Shown here: positions 30,762 through 41,773 of the stretch, piece after piece | Layout: each line of letters starts with the position of its first letter | Position numbering within the stretch: position 1 is the stretch's first letter | DNA from: Syngnathus acus | Taxonomy: Eukaryota > Chordata > Actinopteri > Syngnathiformes > Syngnathidae | Length of the DNA: 64,000 nucleotides | Assembly: GCF_901709675.1 (NCBI RefSeq) | Contig: NW_023590250.1 | Location: 1-64,000, forward strand | Direction: 5' to 3' | Translations under genes and position numbers: made by a program | Notes under the pieces: model-generated | Database searches by the model: none | Told to the model about the DNA's origin: nothing | Seen by the model: only the letters and a program-made list of their open reading frames with translations

Positions 30762-30939
30762 TGATGATGGCCCCAATGAAAAATTATTTGCCCAGCCCTG
30801 AAATGGGAATAACTGGCTAACCTGTCTAATACTCACATATTGTTCAGTAATACCATTTTTGTATAGCATATAGCATATATGGATCATGTATAAAGCTCCA
30901 ATTACACTCACATAGTTAAGAAATTTGAACTTGACTTAC

Positions 30940-31023
30940 CCCAGGCGGCCCAGGATCCTGACCACGTGCTCTGCCTCTTGATCGCGAGCGTCCGCGAACG
31001 GGCATTTTCTCTTGACTGGCCAT
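30940..31023 (-). pseudogene. piwil1: PIWIL1-like first coding exon
   Basis: ATG at 31023; encodes MASQEKMPVRGRSRSRGRAR then GQDPGPPG and a GTAAGT donor at 30939. The RG-rich start is typical of PIWIL1 (arginine methylation sites for Tudor proteins). The next PIWIL1 exon is not downstream on this strand. No clear promoter motif seen in 31024-31600. Confidence 0.55.
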
Positions 31024-33126
31024 TTCCCCTCAATCTCAAAGTTTCCTCAAATAAAGATTTTAAAAATTAACATTCTACACAAGAGTCCACCGGGCACACT
31101 TCGCCAAGCGTTCGAACACGAGCATCAATGAAAACATTTAACTATCAATCGTGGTTTGCTGTTTAGTAGGCCCCAGTTCGCACCTGCTCATTGTGACAGT
31201 CCTGACAACTGTGCTAACCTTAGCTAATTTAAATAAATACCACGACAGCCACAAGTAAAGCTATAAAACCCAATATCTATCCAATGCGCATTTGACGGCA
31301 TCATCGGGCCACAATACATTTCAATATTCATGTAGGTTAAATGATGAATCAAAAAGGCGATTAGTCCAATAATTCTATTTCGATACCTCGCCATAACAAA
31401 CAAATAACAGAAATAAAGCATTTACGTTCAAAGTTCCGATACATGATATACATGTTGTTTCGCATACTTACGCACAAACAACGAAGTCTGTCGACGAACT
31501 AAACATTCTGTGGTCTATTTAACAAGTTGGCGATCATTGATGTGGCGCATTTGCGAGATGAGCCTTGCAAAATCATTCCGCGTGCAACATACTGTAGGTC
31601 GCCGCGTTAACCATACTTCAACAAAATTAGTTTGCAAATCAAATATGCCTTTATTTAGAATTTAATCAAATACGATACGAAGTCCGGCAAAATGTTATTT
31701 CCGAATTGTTTGCGGAACTATTTGTTTTCAGCGCAGTAATCCGTTTAACACATTGTTGTCAAACTCAAGGCCCGGGGGCCAGATACGGTCCACCACATCA
31801 TTTGATGTGGCCCGCGAAGACAAATTGTGCATCAAATTCGTGTGTCATTACTAGAATTGCAAATTGTCTTCACTTTTCACAATATCTTTTTTTCAAATAT
31901 TTGACCAGTTTTACTCGTCTGATTTGAAACGAGTTATTTGTCAGTTTGTGTTGTAGCTTGCACTGTATATAATACGAGGTCTCATACATTTATTTGGGTT
32001 GACAGTCATAATGGCCCTCCGAAAGAAGCAAGGGCATTGTCAAATTTAACAATTGTGCAGTTGGTGCGTTTGCAGGTACAGCAGCAATGCAAGCAATTTC
32101 ATTCATTGGCAGTATATGCAAAGATGCACTCCTGGAAACACCTTTAAATCATAAACATACACAGGCTATTACAAAGCTGAGATCGTCTGGTATAAATTCA
32201 ATTCAATTCAAATCTTCTGTTGAAGCATATCAACATATTGGTGTCAATGTGTAAATTTTTGGATGAAGGAATCTATAATAATAATGATAGGTAATAAGGG
32301 GATGGATTGGATGGATGGATGGATGGATGGATGGATGTGTTTCAAGTTAAAACCAATAACAAAACTATATACCCTTTCTATGACAATTGAAGAAAAATAT
32401 GCCATAGTTCATTTTAAAAAGTACAAAGCAAAAACAACAACAATACTACATGCATACTACATGTTCCTTTCATCTGTCATTCATAACAAAGTCCCAAATA
32501 CTTGAACTCTTCCACCTGGGCAGGATCTCATCCCCGAGCAATAAAGGGCACTCAACCTCACCGACTGAGTACTATGGTCTCAGATGTGGTAGTGCTGATT
32601 CTTATTTCACACTCAGCTGCCACCTGTTCCAGTGAAAGTTAAAGATGAGGAACCCCAAAAATAAACCAAAGTAACAAACAACACTTGGACTCAAATGCTA
32701 AAACCTTTAAAGTCATGTGCAAATTCGGGTTACATCCCCACTAGGTAGGAATAAAACTCTGTAGCACACTCAGGACCTCCTGGAAATCCACACTGGGTTT
32801 ACAATTCATACCGTTGTAATATGATGTCCGTCCTTACACACAATTCAATCCACAAGGGGAAATATCAAACCCATTAATCTTTCATTAAGCTTGCCAGATA
32901 AAAAAGAATCGCTTAAAGTATCTTTCGTTACCATCAGTGCAAGTGTAGAAACCCCCTGCTAACATCAAAGGCTTCTCAAAGAAACACAGCAGAGAGTCAG
33001 TTCATAATTGAGGACACATCGTTTGACGCGATGGTGCCATCCATCCTTGATGGTGTGTTATTGTCAAATATTGTTTGTTTTTTAATCTCCATCGCAGACC
33101 GAATATCATGCGGAGGCCGCCATGAC
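31024..33126. other. Non-coding stretch with MITE debris and a microsatellite
   Basis: No gene recognised. 31740-31870 resembles the common vertebrate hAT-type MITE whose consensus includes CAAACTCAAGGCCCG. 32296-32337 is a (GGAT)n microsatellite. 32500-33100 shows nothing I can identify. Confidence 0.5.
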
Positions 33127-33134
33127 AGTATGTG

Positions 33135-33258
33135 TAACTGCATCTGAGGCCGTATTTCAGCTCAAAGAAAAATGTTCCGCCTCATTGATCACCGTTAATA
33201 GGCATGAACAAAAATATACTTTGAGCTGAAATACTGCCTCAGGCCTCAGATGCAGTTA
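33135..33258. repeat. Imperfect inverted repeat (MITE-like)
   Basis: Arms 33135-33167 and 33219-33258 share TAACTGCATCTGAGGC and TATTTCAGCTCAAAG in inverted orientation, separated by about 50 bp. Likely a small palindromic MITE. Confidence 0.65.
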
Positions 33259-33360
33259 CAGTATGCGCAAAACGGATGCGCAAGACACGTCAGCTATATA
33301 AAGAGCGAGAGTTCAGTTCTCTACCTATTAGTTTCAATTCACAGTTTAATTAGCAGTTTC

Positions 33361-33551
33361 AATCAGCAAATAACAAAATGCGTATTACAGGTCGGTAATA
33401 TTTTATTCACAACACTTTGCCTTGTTCCTTTCTTCTCTCGGCTGTTCACTTCAAACACGCTCCATACGAACACAATGCTCTCGTATCAGACGCTTGCTCG
33501 ATCACCTGCTCGTTTGCTGTCACAATGTACCCTACGCAAATCCGAAACATT
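33361..33551 (+). repeat. Interspersed repeat, copy 1
   Basis: Matches 57938-58118 almost base for base (AATCAGCAAATAACAAAATG and the ACACGCTCCATACGAAC stretch). The region right of it (33686-33782) resembles the right end of the element ending at 58514. Confidence 0.65.
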
Positions 33552-33799
33552 TTCCTCCGCTATCGAGTTTTGCTAGCGCATGCGCAGTGATACTGACCGG
33601 CCAGAATAACATCCGGTTGTTCCCAAAGATGATCTTTTTCCGAAATCATTTTAGTTTACGGACTTAAGTAGGAGTCAAAATTTGGGTGCGTATTATACAT
33701 GGGTACAGGCTTTTTTCCAGCATCGACATGCCATTTTTAGTATTATGCACGGGGGCGCATTTTGCATGGAAAAACACGGTATAGTGAGACACAAACCGC

Positions 33800-35119
33800 A
33801 GCTGTTATTCAAAGCGATGAGATCATGAGTCTCGCCAGGTATAAAAGATGCGATGCCTGGCAGACTGGAGCAAGCATCTAACATCTTTGCCTTTGAGCCA
33901 CTCGAATATTTGGAGGAACTTCATTCTGACATCAGTTGAATAAAATCGTTTCCCAATCAGCCGCGTGTCACTGAAGTTTACCTTCTCTGAGCCAGCCACC
34001 TTCTACCAAGTGTTTTTTGGAGACCAGCGGAGCAGCGAAGACAATTCACCACACGTGTAAGAAAAACATTTTGTGCACGTTTAAAAAAAAAAAAAAAAAC
34101 TCAAATAGATGTTAATAGTTCCACATTGTGTTTCCATTGAGAGGACCTGTGAAACAACGCCGTTGCGTCCTGCCCAACCACGGTTTCCTCAAGCAGCTCA
34201 AAGCTCCGGACGTCACATTGCAAGAATAGAAACTGAGACTAAAACACAATAGAATAGAAGATCTTTATTTGTCATTGTCACAGTACAAATGACACATTTT
34301 CTATGTGCCCTCTCTGGATCCATTGGCCCATTGCAGCCTGGTCGTTCTGGAAGAGGGATCCTCACATCTGTAGTCTTTTCTCAAGGTTTCCCCCAAGTAG
34401 TTTTGTTGTTTGTTGTTTTCCTGCCCTCCTGGGAATTTAAGATCAGGGGATGTTCGAGAATTGTCAATTTGTTTTGTACATGTGAAGCCCTTTGAGACTT
34501 GCCTGTGATTTAGGGCTATATAAATAAACTTGACTTGACAGATCAACAGTCTTAATTAGGATCTATTTTAAAAGACTCTATTAATATAAATAAGAAGCAG
34601 TCTATGAGGTTGAGACTGTGTACTGAAAGTAAACAACTCTTTATGAAATGTCCTTAATGATCTCAAGTACAATTTAAGTGTTACTAGCAAGCCAAAGTAA
34701 AAAACAAAACTGTGAAGAAAAATGTGGGATATCCAACACTTTTTTTTCATTTTATGAACCTATGAACGGCTGAACAAAACAAACCCCTAAACAGACACTA
34801 AGAAAAACTTGTCCTGAATATGAATTAAAACTAATTGCAGTTAAAAAACCCAAACTAAAACCAAAATAAACAAAGTATAATGACAAATACATACTATTGT
34901 CATCCCGAGGCTGGTTAACTATATTTTCAAATTCAGTACTATAACTAAAATATGGAATTTCTCACTATAGTAAAGAAAGGGGTTTCAGCATCTCAATTAA
35001 AAAGGTACATACTAGAATAGAATTATCATTGACGCAGCACCTCGGAGTCTGCTCAAATAGAAGGTGAGAACGTCATGGATCATTGCTCATCTCCCAAGAC
35101 ACTCAGAATCCTCAATAGT
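33800..35119. other. No gene recognised
   Basis: AT-rich, a poly-A run near 34083 and a LINE 3'-tail-like piece near 34255 (CTTTATTTGTCATTGTCAC). Nothing else supported. Confidence 0.4.
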
Positions 35120-36661
35120 CTTAGACTTAGACAAACTTTATTGTCATTTTGTCAACACTAGGTGTACACACAAACGAATTTCGTTGCATACGGCTTTAAA
35201 AAGATTAAAAGATTAAAGTCCCAATGATCGTCACACACACACCTGGGTGTGGTGAAATTTGTCCTCTGCATTTAACCCATCCCCGTGTGATTTTAATCCA
35301 TCCCCTGGGGGAGAGGGGAGCAGTGAGCAGCAGCGGTGCCGCGCTCGGGAATCAGTTGGTGATCGAACCCCCCAATTCCAACCCTTAATGCTGAGTGCCA
35401 AGCAGGGAGGCAATGGGTCCCATTTTTATAGTCTTTGGTATGACCCGGCCGGGGTTTGAACCCACAACCTTCCAGTCTCAGGGTGGACACTCTACCACTA
35501 GGCCACTGAGCTCAACAATGTAGTGGTATTGCGGCTGGTTAAAAAGTGACATTCTATATAAAAAGACGAAATAAGATAAGTATAAAGTACAAAGTGCAGC
35601 AGTGATAAAGTATGTAAACAGTGCAGGAGACAAAAGCAGTATTTACAAGTGTGCAGAGGAATGCTACGTTTGAATGTTCAACAGTCTGACGACAGCAGGG
35701 AAAAAGCTATTGCAGAACCTGGTGGACCTGCAGCGGATGCTGCGAAACCTCTTCCCAGAGGGCAGCAGGGAGAACAGTCCATGGTGGGGGTGTGATGGGT
35801 CACTGATAATATTACGGGCTCGGGACACGCAGCGCTGGGATGACAAGTCCTGAATGGAGGGAAGAGGAGCCCCGATGATCCTCTCTGCTGTCCTCACCAC
35901 TCTCCTCGGGTTCTTCCAATCGGAGGCGCTGCAACCTCCACACCACACCGAGAGACAGCTTGTCAGAATGCTCTCTATGGTGCTTCGGTAGAACGTCCTC
36001 ATGATGGGTGGGGGCAGGTGGGCTCTCCTCATCCTCCGCAGGAAGTAAAAGCGCTTCTGTGCCCTCTTGACCAGTGTTGTGGTGTTCACAGTCCAGGTGA
36101 GGTCGTCTGTGATGTGGACTCCCAGGAATTTAGTGCTGCTGACCACCTCCACAGCTGAGCTGTTGATGATCAGTGGAGCGTGGTGAGGCTGGTTCTTCCT
36201 GAAGTTGACGATGATCTCCTTCGTCTTCTCCACATTCAGGATCAGGCTATTTTCTCTGCACCAGCCCACCAACTGCTCCACCTCCTCTCTGTAGTCCAGG
36301 TCGTTGTTGTCCCTGATGAGGCCCACCACCGTTGTGTCGTCTGCAAACTTCACGATGTGATTGGTGGTGAACCTGGGGGCGCAGTCGTGTGTCATCAGGG
36401 TGAACAGCAGGGGGCTCAGGACGCAGCCCTGAGGGGAGCCTGTGCTGAGGGTGATGACATCTGAGGTGTTCTGTCCGACCCGGACTGACTGAGGTCTGTT
36501 GGTGAGGAAGTCTAGCAGCCAGTTTCGAAGGGGGGTGCTGAAGCCCAGGTGTTCCAGTTTTTCCACCAGATGTTGTGGAATGATGTGTTAAACGCTGAGC
36601 TGAAGTCCAGGAACAGCAACCGCACGTGGGTGTTCCTCTCCTCCAGGTGAGCCAGTGACTC
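35120..36661 (-). mobile_element. L2/CR1-type LINE, 5'-truncated
   Basis: Minus-strand frame 36566-35664 (300 codons) covers the RT from a [12 protein letters not shown] motif through [10 protein letters not shown] (the catalytic F/Y-A-D-D), [11 protein letters not shown] and the post-RT region to VRLLNIQT. The frame continues towards 36661 (LTHLEERNTHVR-like, then FLDFSSAFN-like) with a frame break. The 3' tail near 35120-35215 carries ACAAACTTTATTGTCATTTT in antisense. A SINE sits inside the 3' part and an LTR element cuts the 5' side. Confidence 0.8.
35215..35517 (-). mobile_element. tRNA-derived SINE inside the LINE
   Basis: Reverse complement of the SINE at 47551. The tRNA-like head has an A box (TGGCCTAGTGGTAGAGTG) and a B box (GGTTCAAACCC); the tail ends in an ATTGGGACTTTAATC motif. 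The two copies differ at few positions. Confidence 0.85.
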
Positions 36662-37023
36662 TGTCAGGTTCCCACGTCACCTGACTTCCAGCCGAGCCCG
36701 ACCCATGTAATTGCTAGCACCTGCTACAGCTCGTTAGGCTCCCCATTTAACCTCTCTGTGTTCTGCCAGTAGTTGTCAGTTCGTCTGATTACCCTGCACG
36801 TGATACTGCTGCCTTTTTGTCCCCGGACCAAACTTTGTAGCCAACTGCTTCCTTGAACTTCGACCACGCTCCAGATCGCCGCCTGTCCTGACTACTTGCT
36901 TGACCTTCGACCACGCTCCAGATCGCCGCCTGCCCTGACTACTTGCTCGTTCTACGTCCCCGTTTTCCCTCTCACCATTAAAGGATCGTGCTGCACTTGG
37001 TTCCCTGTCTTTGTTGCCTGACA
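36662..37023 (+). repeat. 5' LTR
   Basis: 362 bp, TG...CA ends. Contains an internal imperfect duplication of about 45 bp (CTTCGACCACGCTCCAGATC at 36858 and 36907). Confidence 0.85.
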
Positions 37024-37040
37024 GAACGAACTGACCAGAA

Positions 37041-38552
37041 ATGCAACCAGCGCACGATTCCCTAGACATGGCCCGCTTGACCCACACGGAGTGGGAGCTC
37101 GGCAAGACCACAGAGGAGATGGCGGCGTTAACTAGGGTCGTCCAGCAGCGGCACCATCAGCTCCACCAGGAACTGGTAGAGGCTCTCAGGGACCACAGAG
37201 ACTTGGCTCCTCTGGCTGCTGCAGATCGGTTTGCGCCAACTCTGTCCACATCCGTGCCGCTCAGCCCCGCCGATCAGCCCACCGTTATGACCACGCCCCG
37301 TCCTGCCTCGGCACCCGGGCAGTACGTGGACGTCCCTGAGCCCAGACTCAGCAACCTCGCGAGGTTCGACGGTGACCCCAAGTACGTCCGGGCCTTTCTG
37401 ACGAACTGCCGCGTCTTGTTCGACCTCCAGCCCGTCACATTTGCCACGGAACCAGCCAAGGTGGGTTTCGTGCTCACTCACCTGACGGGCGAGGCATGGC
37501 TGTGGGGAACGGCAGAATACGAGCGGCAGGGACCCGCCTGTTCGTCGTTTGACGCCTTCGCCGCTGAGATCCTGCGCGTGTTTGACTTGGGCTCCGCCTC
37601 GGAGGACGCCTCCACAGAGCTCCTCACGCTGCGCCAAGGCAGCAGGTCCGTCGCCCAGTACGCCATCCGGTTCCAGACGGTGGCGCGTCGTAGCGACTGG
37701 AACACCCCGGCTCTCGTCGGTGCCTTCATCCACGGACTCGCGGAATATATCAAGGACGAGTTGGTGTCCTGCGAGCGCCCACAGACCCTTGAAGTGGCCA
37801 TGGACCTGGCAGTACGGGTGGACCGGCGGATCCAGTCGAGGCGACGCGAGGAGAGGAGAGTGTCTCCGCCCCCCCGTCGCCGTGACATCAGCCCGACACC
37901 TCGGGTGTCAGGGAGAGCACCGTTTTTTTCACCTGACCTGTCGTCCGCCAGGGACCCTGTCCACGTAAGTCAGCGCGCCTTTACTGCTCCTCACACCCAG
38001 CCCAGCTGGTCAGAACCGATGGAGATCGGACGCACCTCTCTCTCTGTGAGGAAACGCAGTCAGCGCATCAGAGAGGGGCTTTGCCTGTACTGCGGGGGTG
38101 AGGGTCACTGGGTGGTCTCTTGTCCGACGAGACCTAAGGACACCCGCCAAGCAGGGATCCGTGTGGGGTCGGTTTTCTTGCCCCCCACTACCTGTCGCGA
38201 GTCCCTGTCCCAGAACCACTACTCGACTCCAGCCCGCGCCCTTGCCTCTCGGCCCTCCGCTTCTCCAATCCGTGGGCAGCGGCCGCGGGTCCGGTCTCGC
38301 CGTCGGCCGCAGCGGATGGCCCGGGCCCTTACTCCGCTGCCGTTGCGACGTCCGCAGCCGGGTTCTGCTCCGGTGGGCGGGGTGTTAGGGTCTGACCGGC
38401 TTCCTGCTCGGAGTCGTCCGGTAGGGACCCGTCCGGTTCCCGCGCCGGCCCCCTGGTCGGCGTCTCCCGATGCCGCTGCTGGGAAGGTGGACTGGGCGGT
38501 AGTGCCGCCTGATGACGGGGCTTGGGCGACATGTTCTGATTCGGACTATTGA
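37041..38552 (+). CDS. Gag-like protein of the LTR element
   Basis: 503 codons, intact. Ty3/gypsy-type capsid region around residues 100-260 (RFDGDPKYVRAFLTNC, then LTGEAWLWG and a later VAQYAIRFQTVA), then an Arg-rich linker and one CCHC zinc knuckle (CLYCGGEGHWVVSCP) at about residue 350, and a Pro/Arg-rich tail. This is the organisation of vertebrate gypsy (Sushi/PEG10-like) Gag: assembly of the particle and RNA packaging. The ORF ends before the 3' LTR with no pol. Confidence 0.85.
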   Translation: MQPAHDSLDMARLTHTEWELGKTTEEMAALTRVVQQRHHQLHQELVEALRDHRDLAPLAAADRFAPTLSTSVPLSPADQPTVMTTPRPASAPGQYVDVPEPRLSNLARFDGDPKYVRAFLTNCRVLFDLQPVTFATEPAKVGFVLTHLTGEAWLWGTAEYERQGPACSSFDAFAAEILRVFDLGSASEDASTELLTLRQGSRSVAQYAIRFQTVARRSDWNTPALVGAFIHGLAEYIKDELVSCERPQTLEVAMDLAVRVDRRIQSRRREERRVSPPPRRRDISPTPRVSGRAPFFSPDLSSARDPVHVSQRAFTAPHTQPSWSEPMEIGRTSLSVRKRSQRIREGLCLYCGGEGHWVVSCPTRPKDTRQAGIRVGSVFLPPTTCRESLSQNHYSTPARALASRPSASPIRGQRPRVRSRRRPQRMARALTPLPLRRPQPGSAPVGGVLGSDRLPARSRPVGTRPVPAPAPWSASPDAAAGKVDWAVVPPDDGAWATCSDSDY

Positions 38553-38649
38553 CTGCCGCACGTCTTGGGTTCCCCCCCTCCCGCCCGGTCTCCTGCTCCG
38601 TCTTGGGGTTCTGTTTTTGGGACGGGGGGCCGTCCCTTGGGGGGGGTTC

Positions 38650-39011
38650 TGTCAGGTTCCCACGTCACCTGACTTCCAGCCGAGCCCGACCCATGTAATT
38701 GCTAGCACCTGCTACAGCTCGTTAGGCTCCCCATTTAACCTCTCTGTGTTCTGCCAGTAGTTGTCAGTTCGTCTGATTACCCTGCACGTGATACTGCTGC
38801 CTTTTTGTCCCCGGACCAAACTTTGTAGCCAACTGCTTCCTTGAACTTCGACCACGCTCCAGATCGCCGCCTGTCCTGACTACTTGCTTGACCTTCGACC
38901 ACGCTCCAGATCGCCGCCTGCCCTGACTACTTGCTCGTTCTACGTCCCCGTTTTCCCTCTCACCATTAAAGGATCGTGCTGCACTTGGTTCCCTGTCTTT
39001 GTTGCCTGACA
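38650..39011 (+). repeat. 3' LTR
   Basis: Same length and ends as the 5' LTR; no difference found in the parts compared. Confidence 0.85.
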
Positions 39012-39045
39012 GACTCTTTGCCAAGTGACTGAGCAGGCAACAGGG

Positions 39046-40855
39046 TTAGGTGTGGGCTACTGTGTGCCTGATTACGTTTGCCATGCGAGAGAATTTTTGG
39101 CCACAAACTGAGCATGAAAAAGGTTTCTCACCAGTGTGGGTTCTTGTGTGCCTTTTTAAATTGCCCCTCTGACTGAATTTTTGGCCACAAAGTGAGCATG
39201 AAAAAGGTTTCTCACCAGTGTGGGTTCTGGTATGACTCTTTAAGGTTCCCTGCTGAGAGAATTGTTGGCCACAAAGTGAGCATGAAAAAGGTTTCTCACC
39301 AGTGTGGGTTCTTGTGTGCATTTTTAAATGTGCCTCCTGACTGAATTTTTGGCCACAAAGTGAGCATGAAAAAGGTTTCTCACCAGTGTGGGTTCTTGTG
39401 TGCGTTTTTAAATGTGCCCCCTGACTGAATGTTTGGCCACAAAGTGAGCATGAAAAAGGTTTCTCACCAGTGTGGGTTCTTGTGTGCATTTTTAAATTGC
39501 CCTCCTGACTGAATTTTTGGCCACAAAGTGAGCATGAAAAAGGTTTCTCACCAGTGTGGATTCTTGTGTGCACAGTTAAATTTCCCCTTCGACTGAATTT
39601 TTGGCCACAAGTTGAGCAGGAAAAGGTTTTCTTTTTTGTGTGCATTTTCATGTGTTGTTTCAAAACACTGTTATTAGCACAACATTTCCCACACTGAGAA
39701 CATTGCCTGTGTTTGTTTTGAGACTCATCATCAGAAGCAGCAGTAGCAGCAGCAGCAGGAACATGTGACGACACGTCATCACTATCTGATGGTGGAGCTG
39801 CTTGTGATCCTCCACAGTGGTCTCCATCACCTTCTCTAGTCATTTGTTGACTTGAGCTGCAGCTTGGAGGCTCCGCCTGTTAGGGTTTGCAGAATATCTT
39901 CATCGTATGATTATGTTGGAATGTAACCTGTAATAATTTACCTAGCTTGTCCTGTCTTAACAAAAGTAGTAGACCAAAGTCCTAAGATCTTTTCACCTGA
40001 TTGACTAGCTGCAGAGGAAGCAATCAAAGTTGCTTGGTTTACACAAAGTCGCAAAAGGCCCCCTGCTATGCTTTGATCAGCAGGGAAGCGGCTTCACCCC
40101 ATCCTGTGTTCCCACACCCCCACTTTCAACCCCACTCTGTTTCTCTCAATAAATATGCACCTGATGAGGCCTGAGTCAGACTTCATTCGACCATCGCTGT
40201 AAGCACAGCGACGAGTGAACTCTCCGCCTGCAGGTGTCTGAAACGACTAACTTGTCTCCAGTGTGGTTCTTGCAAAATAAGTTAGAGTGAGCACTACCCC
40301 AACACCGCCCCTTTGCTCACCTCATGTTGACCCTTATCTAAACTCTTCACAGGAACGCCAGTCAATGGTATCTTGCAAGCATCCTCCTCTTCTTCCTTTT
40401 TAATGTCGCAGGAGTCTTCTCCCTCCTCTTTATTACAAGGCTGCTCCGGCTCTTCCTCCTCTTTTATGGTGCAAAGAAACTTCGGCTCCATTTGTTCATT
40501 GAAGTGATGGACCTCTTTGCCCACATCTTCCTCTTTAATGCGAGTGCGCTCTGGCTCCAGCTGCTTAGGATGAATAGCTTCACCGATGTCTGCAAAACAA
40601 GACAAACACATAAGAAAGTTACAGTTGAAGAGAAACTGGTCAAAACTATACAAGGACTTTTTCAATCTGCCCATCACACGTGATTTGAATAGAATTCTAC
40701 GAAAAAAAAACACCGGAAGAGGATTCATAATAGAAACTAGACGTGTACTAACCTGCTCTGCGCAACACAGCATAAGGCTGCAGCCAAAGATGTTCCTGTC
40801 GTCGACGACTACGGTCCTTTTCCTCCACGTACTTTGCTGTGGTCCTTGCAGACAT
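39046..40855 (-). CDS. Fish C2H2 zinc-finger protein, three exons
   Basis: Exon 1 40855-40753 (MSARTTAKYVEEKDRSRRRQ), exon 2 40589-40319 (acidic, with repeated IKEE and KKEEEE runs, a pattern typical of teleost zinc-finger genes), exon 3 about 39881-39046. Exon 3 has eight C2H2 fingers with TGEKPFSC linkers; the first (CSQCGKCC) is atypical. Splice sites are GT/AG and phases fit (split Asp codon between exons 1 and 2). Likely a nuclear DNA-binding protein of the large lineage-specific fish family; target unknown. The C-terminus lies 35 bp from the LTR element. Looks intact. Confidence 0.8.
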
Positions 40856-40999
40856 TTCCGCACTGCAATAACAACACTTGTTCAACGATGTTTGGCGAAC
40901 AAAGGTGTTTTTCTTTTTGGCAGCGGCGAGCGAGCTGTTCGTTAAAGTAATTGAATATAGGTTATCTCGTATCTACGCAATAGTATTTTGTGTTGTGTT

Positions 41000-41773
41000 A
41001 GATCAGGGGTGTCAAACACATTTCACATTGTGGGCCACACGTGGCCTCGGTAGATGTCAAGTGGGCCGGACCGTTGAAATAACCATAGTCTGCAATAAAT
41101 AACCAAAATATTATGCCTTTCCTTTTTTCGGTGTAAAGAAGCACAAGAACATTAGGAAAATGTTGAAATTTAATGAACATTCTGTTGGATTTGGTCCACA
41201 ATTTAGGGAGCGCTATCTGCGCCTCACGGCAAAAGCCATTGCCAATCACTTGTTATCCAATTTACTCACTGCATGCTCGTTTAATTTCTTCAGATTTAGG
41301 AAAATGCAAACACACTGAAGCAGAAATTAGACTTACACAGGTTGGTTGAGTTCAATCATAATTCTTGTTAAGAAAGCTCTGTTTTCAGGAAAGTACAATA
41401 CAGCGCTGGGCCTTTCAAGAGCAGAAAGTCTCCATTCAGAAAAGGTTCAAGGTTCTTTGGTCAGCTTATATTCAGTTGGTGTGGGGCGAGTTTGATGGGT
41501 GATGAGTCGTTGGGGTGGGGCGAGTTCGCAGTAGAGTTTGATTCAATGGGAGTGGGTGCTGGTTACGGACGATTCGGTGTGTGTGTGGGGGCTGCCGTCT
41601 TCCATCCTGTCTTTCGGCCTTGGTGATCATCTTTGGCCGAGTCCTTGGCTGTCTCCTTCTGGCACCAGCTGGTTTTATCTCCAAGTGACCTTCCTGTAAA
41701 CATTCTGCTCCATTCCTACACTGTCGCACCTCATCCATTCGTCATTCTTTCAATTTTGTCATTTTGTACGAAT
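41000..41773. other. No gene; repeat debris
   Basis: 41005-41090 resembles a dispersed fish repeat (GGGTGTCAAACACATTTC with GGGCCGGACC). 41260-41770 shows nothing recognisable. Confidence 0.4.

Larger units (their letters stand above)
36662..39011 (+). mobile_element. Gag-only LTR retrotransposon (2.35 kb)
   Basis: Two direct LTRs of 362 bp (36662-37023 and 38650-39011), both opening TGTCAGG and closing CCTGACA, and apparently identical. They are flanked by the 5-bp target duplication GACTC (36657-36661 and 39012-39016). The interior holds one ORF (gag) and no protease, RT or integrase. A G-rich purine stretch precedes the 3' LTR. The leader between 5' LTR and ATG is only 17 nt, so a normal tRNA primer site is not evident. 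Inserted at the LINE end. Identical LTRs imply recent insertion; movement would need a partner element. Confidence 0.85.

Noticed and set aside
37128-37888. Long minus-strand frames opposite gag
   Set aside because: Shadow frames in GC-rich coding sequence; the plus-strand ORF has the capsid and zinc-knuckle motifs.
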